Assembly (NCBI GenBank): GCA_016256075.1
Contig: SDVU01000400.1
Span: forward strand, 1 to 13,872
Length of the DNA: 13,872 nt
Reading direction: 5' to 3'
Source of the DNA: Dictyocoela muelleri
Lineage: Eukaryota; Microsporidia
In this document: positions 7,742 to 13,872 of the stretch, piece by piece
How the letters are laid out: each line of letters opens with the position of its first letter
How positions within the stretch are numbered: position 1 is the first letter of the stretch
Notes under the pieces: generated by a model
The model's input: the letters and a program-made list of their open reading frames with translations, nothing else
The model's database searches: none
What the model was told of the DNA's origin: nothing
Program-made: the position numbers and the translations under genes

Positions 7742-8014
7742 TTGATATTATAAGAAACTGAAAGAATATTTAGATTTATTGCGACGAATAAAATGGGACG
7801 TATATTTTTTTCTCTTATATATTTCTACTAGCTAATTTCTACTCGGGTGAACCGAAGGTTCCACCGAGTAGAAATTAGCTAGTAGAAATATATAAGAGAA
7901 AAGAAACATACGTCCCATTGTTATTCGTCGCGATAAATCTAAATATTCTTTCGGTTTCTTATAATATCAAATACTTGAGAATCTACAAGTTTATCCTATG
8001 GATAGTCGGTACCA

Positions 8015-8445
8015 ATTAATTACACTTTATTTGACGTTCCCATCTACATCATCAAGCGCAAAAAGAAGTTTTTCATCCTTAAAAAACATACATACAAGAC
8101 TTAGATCTACTCAAAAACAATGCCGAAAGAATCATTTAAATTACGTGCATATAAACTAAGATTTATTTGAAATGACTGTGAGTTCTGATAATTTATAAGA
8201 AGAAGCATTTGAATTATTTTTTAAATAAATTATTTAGTTTGAAAAATATTTTCCATTTTTTTAAAAAATAGAATAAATTTACCCGCCACTGATAATTATA
8301 TATATGTGAGGCAAAGAATGGCGGCGATCAATTCACATTTTATTAAATGAAATGACAAGGATTGTCTCTGGACATGACATATAGTTATTTAAAGATTTTT
8401 TTTTTATATTTTTTTTTTGTAAAAACAAAGTATACTTTCAGACCC
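8015..8445. other. AT-rich stretch without firm feature
   Basis: A small imperfect hairpin with CCGCCA at 8282-8287 facing TGGCGG at 8319-8324 is the only structure seen. The N-terminal part of the MULE transposase found from 8776 onward would be expected in this direction, but no zinc-finger block was recognised in any plus-strand frame. Confidence 0.4.
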
Positions 8446-8718
8446 GGGGTTGTCTATCCTAGAAGTCATATCTAGAAGAAAAACGACAATATAGAAACAT
8501 AGACGAAATTATATGGTATTTAATATTTCTAGATTGGTTACTATATACTTGTATTTTTAATACAAATTAGGAAATTGACATTAAAATTTCTTAATTTGAA
8601 AATAAAAATTTAAGTATATAAAACACTAATCCAGAAATATAAATAACCGCAAAATATTGTTTATACTTCTATATTGTCGTTTTTCTTCTATATATGACTT
8701 CTAGGATAGACTAACCCC
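8446..8718. mobile_element. 273-bp foldback element G with probable 10-bp target duplication
   Basis: The ends GGGGTT-GTCTATCC (8446) and GGATAGAC-TAACCCC (8718) begin about 50 bases of nearly perfect inverted repeat: GTCTATCCTAGAAGTCATAT, one change, then AGAAGAAAAACGACAATATAG. Imperfect pairing continues to the centre near 8580. The flanks tttcagaccc (8436-8445) and tttgagaacc (8719-8728) agree at 8 of 10 positions and read as an aged target duplication of the size made by MULEs. It sits 58 bases before the recognisable MULE transposase relic, perhaps inserted in that element's 5' part. It has no coding capacity. Confidence 0.75.
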
Positions 8719-8775
8719 TTTGAGAACCGAATTCTCGTGCAGCATTAAAGTTCTTTTTTACAATACGACAGTGGA

Positions 8776-10503
8776 ATGAATGATTTAAACAGTTACCTGA
8801 TATTTACAACAGATACACATATGCTTCTTCTCAATATTGCTGAAAATAGGTATTGCGATGGAACATTTAGAATTGCGCAAAAAAAAAATTCACAGTCATA
8901 TGTAATAATGCAGATATTAAAGAAATACTGTTTTATAAGTATAAATATTTATGAAAAATAAAATTAAAATTTTTTTTTGCATGCGTTTAATTATTTAAAA
9001 TCAAAATTTAAGAAAGATAATGTCCATAATATAACTATTGATTTTATAACTGCATCTTTCTCTGCTATTAAAAAAGTAGTTTCGAATTCTCCTAATACGG
9101 TTTTTAATTTTACTTTTCGCAACTTTAATTAGATCAATTCAAGTTTTAGTTTAGTTAAAGAATATAGGAGAAATTCTAATACAAAAATATGTTAATAATG
9201 ATATTTGTTATGTCGTTCATGCCATTTTTAATATATGTCGGTATAGAAAAAATTGGTCGGTATAGAAAAAATTAGTCGATATAAAAAATTAGAAAATTTT
9301 AAAGTAACTATGAATATAGGGGTTTCAACTCATAAACACCTTTTTTCAAATTTATAACACCCTTTTTTCAAACATTTAAACCCCTATTTTAGACTTATAT
9401 ACACATTCTAACGTACTTATAGATCATTTCTTTTAGACAAAAAGACCAATTTTGCCAGTCTTATACATTATCTGCTAAATTTCGCATCGATAAAATATTT
9501 TTGACCCCTATTTTTGACCTTTATTTCTTAACCCTTATTTCTTAACCCTATTTTCTTAACCTTATTTTTTTACACTGCTTTTAAGCCCTTATATTTAAAC
9601 CCAAAATTTTCCAACCATTATTTTTAACATTTATTTTTTTAACCTATTTTTTAATAATTATTTTTTTAACCTTTGTTAAGAAAAATAAAGGTAAAAAAAT
9701 AAGTTTTAAAAATAAAGGTTAAAAATAAGGGTTATGGGTTAGAATATAAAGAGTAAAAAATAATTAATCGCTGCGGATTTCGCAGATAATATATAACCCT
9801 GGCAAAATGGGTCTATAGGTCCGAAAGAAATGGGCTATAAGTTTAAAAAGGTGTTTATAAGTTTGAAAGGGGGTTGAGTTTTAAAAGGTATAAATATGTT
9901 TAAAAAAGGGGTCTATATGTCGGAAAAAAGTTTATAAATACTAATATTTTTTCATTTTTTATACAGACCTATTTTTTTTACCGGCTTATTTTTTCTATAC
10001 CTACATATATCGGCAAATGACTGTTGTTTGTTCCACTTGATAACCTTGCTAATGAATTGAAAAATTTGATCAATATATTCAAATAAATAATCAAATACAT
10101 AGACTTAAAGAATTTCGAGATATCCTTAAATATTCTCATGGGAATCTTTATTTCGGTTGAAATTCTGAATTTTTATATTTTCTCTGCATGTTTCCGTTCA
10201 TAAAAGAATTATTTTCTATTTAAAAAAACAAATAATGTATAAAAAGAGTTAAACTGTTTCATAAATGTCAATATTTATTAAGCAAATCCTAGTATATATG
10301 AAGGAAAATGATTTAAAAAGATTAAAAAAGCAATAGTCGAAAATAAAATCAACAGATCGTTTATTAATTTGCAGTATGAACAACATTCTAGTGTCTCATC
10401 TTTAGATGCTAATGAAAAGAAAATAGTTACAAATTATAATGACTGCTATATTAGTGAATTATTAAAAGCTATAGGATTGGCATTAAAATTAAAAGAATTT
10501 TAA
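8776..10503 (+). pseudogene. Mutator-like (MULE) transposase, decayed and interrupted
   Basis: Successive plus-strand blocks follow the MULE domain order. 8776-8961 reads LIFTTDTHMLLL..NRYCDGTFRIAQ; DGTF is the hallmark around the first catalytic Asp. 9001-9195 reads NITIDFITASFSAIKKV..NTVFNFTF, the DxxxAxxxAI segment with the second Asp. After the 780-bp insertion, 10024-10083 reads LFVPLDNLANELKNL, the family's FVP segment. 10228-10309 reads KTNNV..ANPSIYEGK, the TNN/HPSIY region near the catalytic Glu. 10324-10503 is an open C-terminal block with VTNYNDCYISELLKAIG before a stop. Frame changes and stops are frequent (at least five), so it is inactive. The zinc-finger N-terminus and the element's own inverted ends were not located. 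Confidence 0.8.
9231..10010. mobile_element. 780-bp foldback element H built of tandem units, inside the MULE
   Basis: The ends carry inverted repeats of about 55 bases: left 9231 onward, right ending 10010, both based on ATATATGTCGGTATAGAAAA. Each end holds about three drifting units (tcggtatagaaaaaattgg type). Further in, 9316-9415 holds 20-base units (ataaacaccttttttcaaa type), with their complements at 9840-9935. Next, 9417-9490 pairs with 9766-9840 through TTTTGCCAG/CTGGCAAAA and TTATCTGC/GCAGATAA. The centre (9500-9740) repeats ttaacccttatttc-like words and their complement. The whole element can fold into one long hairpin. MULE protein similarity stops at its left edge and resumes just after its right edge. 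No exact target duplication is certain. Confidence 0.75.
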
Positions 10504-10989
10504 ACTTGATAAAATTTATATTTATCTAGCTTTTTTTTTATTTTTAACATTTTTTTAATAATTTTTTATTGGAAAAAAATCAATAATCCGCCGTTTCGAC
10601 AACAGTTAGCAAAAGGTGAATAATCTATCGTCGGAAGAGGTCTTGATTTAGACTGTGCCTGATTGTTATGCTATTTTCTCCCATTAGGTGATCTTTATCA
10701 TAGTATTATTAAAAAAATATCTTTTATTAAAAGTCTTTAAAATCAATAAAAAAAATTTAAAAAAAAATATAAATTGATAGAAATAAAATATAAAAAAAGT
10801 TTTATCTATATTCGCTACTTTAAACGCGAAAAGCGCGTGACAGATTATATTAATAAAACACAAATTGTTATAGGTCAGATAAATCAGCGTTTACACTGCG
10901 GAACGTAAAATTAAAGATAATAGGAAAGAATCCCGCTTTTGTTATTTTTTATTAAATAATGTGGGAATATCATAAAGAAGGCCGAAAAC
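10504..10989. other. AT-rich stretch, no assigned gene
   Basis: A 52-codon plus-strand open stretch without ATG (10751-10906) contains IYIRYFKREKRVTDYI and ends RLHCGT; it has mild protein character but matches nothing I recognise. An island at 10588-10690 (CCGCCGTTTCGACAACAG) reads NPPFRQQLAKGE before a stop. Both may be further transposon debris. Confidence 0.35.
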
Positions 10990-11323
10990 TATAGAAAAAT
11001 TCTATTAATATACAGTTTTTTGATGTGTTATAACTGACTAAGACTTAGTCTAATATGAAAATAAAGTAGAAAGGACACTCCTAGAATTAAGAATGAGCGC
11101 GGCGACGCATCTCGGCAAAAAGATTTGAAAAATAAAGATTATAAAGCCACTAATTTTTTGTTTACTGCTATGTCATTGCTATATGGAAAATTCCATATAC
11201 AGCCGGTCTTCTAGGTTTCTTAAGAAGCGACCTATTATCAGAATTCAGAAACTAAAAGTATAACGATCAAAACTTGATGACAACTCTCCGGGTATGACTC
11301 TATGGATGTTTTTAGCATGTAAT
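10990..11323 (+). repeat. Dispersed repeat family R, copy 3 (longest)
   Basis: The most complete copy on the plus strand. It begins near 10990 with a part shared with copy 4 (ctaagacttagtctaatatg at about 11038, CGACGCATCTCGG at 11104). A middle part is shared with copy 2 (TTTACTGC near 11160), and the common 3' block (CTATGGATGTTTTTAGCATG) ends at aat 11323. AAAATTCCATAT near 11187 gives a small hairpin with the preceding ATATGG. It lies between the MULE relic and the Ty3/Gypsy fossil, about 850 bases beyond the fossil's integrase block, so an LTR identity was considered. No polypurine tract was seen beside it. Confidence 0.6.
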
Positions 11324-12199
11324 ATTCATTAATATCAAACATGTAAACTTTTCAATTAAAGATATATTTTATTTTCGAAAAAAATTCGGGAATTTCAGTG
11401 ACATCATTTATTATATAAAATCTTATTTCACGATATCTATTCTTGATATACGTATATTTTTTTTACTTTAAACCCTTTTCGTTTCTTTATTTAAACTTAT
11501 GCTTGTTCACAAACTTTATATGTAATTCTTATGTGCTTTTCGAGACTTGATACCATAGAATCTTTATAAACCTTATATTCAATGCCTAAAATTTATTATT
11601 CTGAACTATAGGATAAATATATATGGTACAAAATAACATACTTATCTGACTATTTAATTGTCTGTTAAATAAATAGTAGATAATTATTGAAGATTCTCTA
11701 AACTTATTTTTTGACTTTCTGCCTTTTCTCTTTCTCCTGTTGTCATGAATAAACACTCACCCACCTTGCTATTATCTCTTTTACATAAATCATTGACATC
11801 TATCAGCTTTATTCTCAACCTCACTCGACCCGGATAGAACCGAGTCAAGATTCTTTCGATCTTTGAGGTTCACACCATGCATACCAAATATTCCTCTCTC
11901 ATAAATGAAGAACAATTCTTTACCGATACGCGAAGATATCTATTATCAGTCTAAATATATAAGTTGATGCCGATTTTTGATATTCGTACTATTTTTTGTA
12001 GCCTTCATCTTTTGAGATATACAAATATGTTGGTAAGTTTTTATAAAAACATTTTTCCCTTACTTTATATGCAAAGGGCATATTTGTTTTTCCTAAAAAT
12101 CTTGAATTTTTATCACCTACTTACAGATTTTTTAATGATGTGTTGTGGATTTACGTTAATTTTATTTTTTAAATTTTTAAAAATTGCCTTATTATAATA
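11324..12199. other. Unassigned DNA next to the retroelement fossil
   Basis: No recognisable protein block. The 11700-12199 part is somewhat richer in C and less simple than the surrounding DNA, and may be the remains of the region beyond the integrase core of the adjoining minus-strand fossil. A GACTCGG-type island with self-complementarity lies at 11824-11847. A 77-codon plus-strand open frame (11964-12197) is low-complexity and not accepted. Confidence 0.4.
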
Positions 12200-13872
12200 T
12201 ATTTCTTACGGTATGTAACTGCTATTCAGTTTACTGTACATTCAATCATTTCAATATTTTTTATATTTATGATTGCAATTCTTTTACATCAGCTAGTCTT
12301 GCGATTTTTAAACAGTTCCTACATCCTTTTTATTCTTTTTACTTTTCCGTTATCTTCAGGTTATGTGAAGCAAGTCTTAAATGTCTAATATCGTATTTTT
12401 TAATTATCGCTTCAAAATTATTGAAAGTAAATTGCCCCCCATTGTCTGTCAGAAATTACTTGGCTTTTGTGTTTTTGAAACTATATTTCCCCAGTTTGTC
12501 GCAGACTGTTTCGTAACTAAAATAAAATATAAATCTACTGTTCTATTTTGAGAGAATACACAAACTGCGACTAAATTCAGACGTCCTCGTCTAAATTTAT
12601 GTCTTAAAAGTGTGAAGACTTTATTTGTCTTTTGATGTAAATTGCAAGTACTTCATTTATGTCTGTAATGTCAGTATCGTGAGTTGAGATACCATATACT
12701 GAAGCAAATTCTTTTCCAGCATCACATATTAAACATCCCCTGCATATTCGTAATAGTCTTTTTTATTCCTTTCAGTACAAGAAATCGTGATAATGTCTTT
12801 TCCATAACTATTATTCCATGATGAATGAGATCTTCGTAAAATGATTCTAACAATGATATATTCATGCAACTGTCTTCGTGCCCTTAATTTTTATCTGACC
12901 ATAGATTTAAATTTTAACATTCCGCCCGTTTAGTATCATGAGAAGTTGTTTTTTATGAGTTGATTTTAGAATATTATATATGAATTGGTACAGTACGTAG
13001 CCTCTGAGTTATTTTCACCTTCGATATGTTCATTGTGTAATCATATTTTTCATTAACTAAAAATCACCTATATGCTCTCAGTGATTATTCACTCTGAAAA
13101 TTACGTTCTTTTTATCAGGTTTGATGTTTATCTTCGTGTTATTATAGGCTTAAAGTGTTCTATAAATTTTAAAAATGGCGTTAATCACCTTCTCAATTGT
13201 TGTATAGTTTTTTTCTTGTACGGTGAGTTTTTTACTAAAATATGTGACAATTTTGCCTCTTGCAATAATATTGATCCAATATTTGTATTTGATGCGTTTG
13301 ATCTTAGTGAATTAAATTTTAATGTCGGAATGGTGAATTGTCTCACAATTTATAATAGCATTGAAACTACTTTTAAATTTTACCCTGTCATTCTTGTTCA
13401 AATCCACTTTTTTTTATTGACCCTTTCAACTTCTTATACTTTTTTGCAGTTAATGATATTTTCTTACGTAAGTTCGAAACCAGTTGTGAATAAGAGTAAT
13501 TGGTGAATGTTACTTTTAAGCCCGTAATGGAATTATAATCCCGAAATGAATTTTTTTAAGAATACAATTTAGTCAATTATTTATTGTAAAAGCAACAATA
13601 ACTTGTTAAAACTCTTATTTTCTGAATTTTAAACTTCCAAATAAGCCGATTAAATATTCAACATGTTGATCATGATTTATTCATTTCGATTTCTTAAGAA
13701 TCTTTTAGTTAGTAACAAAAACACTCAAAATTTTGAATGTTGATTGAAAGTCGTCGGTAAAACAGAATTAGAGAATGATTTACTGTGCGATGCTAAAAAT
13801 ATGTTGTATTATTTAATGCTTAAGCATAAGCTCGCCATTCATAAGTGATTATTATTGTACCAAGTAGAATAT
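12200..13872 (-). mobile_element. Ty3/Gypsy-type retroelement fossil (RNase H and integrase parts), runs off the right edge
   Basis: Minus-strand protein blocks occur in the order expected for Ty3/Gypsy pol. Near 13140-13260 is an RNase H segment of the YFSKKLT..EKNYTTIEK type. Near 12690-12870 is the integrase zinc-binding region, with its closely spaced His and Cys pairs. Near 12310-12460 is the integrase core (TDNGGQF type). Weaker similarity to the segment after reverse transcriptase is suspected at 13500-13700. RNase H before integrase argues for Ty3/Gypsy rather than Copia. The copy is clearly broken, with several breaks spread across it, and looks old. Its upstream part lies outside the window; no terminal repeat could be assigned with confidence, though repeat R copy 3 lies beyond its 3' side. 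Long plus-strand open frames over the same DNA (12184-12516, 13072-13506) are shadows of this fossil. Confidence 0.7.

Larger units (their letters stand above)
5742..8006 (-). mobile_element. Merlin-type DNA transposon with giant palindromic inverted repeats
   Basis: The outer ends are inverted copies: ACTATCCATAGGAT begins at 5742 and its complement ends at 8006, with over 80 bases of high identity running inwards. The inner limits also agree (CGAAAAAATCATAGG-type sequence at 7020 and, reversed, at 6046). These are therefore two copies of one terminal repeat in opposite orientation, each about 300 bp and each internally palindromic. A Merlin transposase relic (6033-6942, minus) lies between them. 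Removing the 674-bp insertion and one duplication from the right repeat leaves about 1.58 kb, a normal Merlin size. The bases just outside (aagtatca 5734-5741, cggtacca 8007-8014) agree at 5 of 8 positions, compatible with a decayed 8-bp Merlin target duplication. Confidence 0.75.
7020..8006 (-). repeat. Right palindromic terminal repeat, split by an insertion
   Basis: Two parts, 7020-7067 and 7742-8006, together match the left terminal repeat in opposite orientation. The arm 7744-7855 is nearly the exact complement of about 7862-7975. The tip (CCGAAGG) is near 7850-7856, inside a long perfect stem that includes TTTCTACTAGCTAATTTC. The stem is better preserved than in the left copy. The interrupting 674-bp element lies at 7068-7741. 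Confidence 0.75.

Noticed and set aside
8280-8326. Small hairpin CCGCCA...TGGCGG as a possible terminator or MITE
   Set aside because: Only about six GC pairs with mismatched inner sequence and no gene beside it.
9500-9740. Telomere-like ttaaccctt repeats
   Set aside because: Units are irregular in length and present in both orientations within foldback H, so they belong to that element's arms rather than to a telomere.
12184-13506. Two long plus-strand open frames (110 and 144 codons)
   Set aside because: They overlap the minus-strand Ty3/Gypsy blocks and are antisense shadows of them.

Overview
The window is a gene-poor, very AT-rich stretch (long runs of A/T, GC only in short islands) that appears to contain no intact host gene, no rRNA or tRNA gene and no CRISPR array. 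What can be supported is a graveyard of nested transposable elements. Three transposon classes are recognisable from decayed protein blocks: Merlin (IS1016/ISXO2-type DDE transposase), Mutator-like elements (MULE) and a Ty3/Gypsy-type retroelement fossil. This mix, the low GC and the absence of visible introns or host genes would suit an expanded microsporidian genome, in which all three families are known. That is inference; another AT-rich eukaryote is possible.

Layout. 1-772: two same-strand copies of a dispersed repeat (family R) around AT-rich short tandem repeats. 773-2449: AT-rich DNA with one foldback element (1390-1636). 2450-3030: a 137-bp hairpin (2450-2586) directly next to a 436-bp Merlin relic (2595-3030) whose inverted ends carry a 19-bp tandem unit. 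3238-3530 (minus): an isolated zinc-finger (FLYWCH-like) block of the kind found at the N-terminus of MULE transposases. 4056-4495: degenerate tandem repeats and an inverted R copy. 4680-5620: a perfect 20-bp-arm palindrome, a young 254-bp hairpin, further copies of the same 20-bp motif and a pogo-like terminus.

5742-8006 is the most informative part: a Merlin element (transposase on the minus strand, 6033-6942) whose two terminal inverted repeats are each about 300 bp and each a long palindrome. Its right repeat was split by a 674-bp element (7068-7741) with 9-bp target duplications. 8446-8718 is another hairpin element, with probable 10-bp target duplications. 8776-10503 is a MULE transposase relic, itself split by a 780-bp foldback (9231-10010) whose arms are built from tandem units. 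10990-11323 is a third plus-strand copy of R, and 12200-13872 holds the minus-strand Ty3/Gypsy fossil, which runs off the right edge.

Nothing here looks like a working host operon or a new functional system. The unusual theme is structural: at least seven long foldback elements in 14 kb, several nested, plus an unidentified dispersed repeat in four copies.
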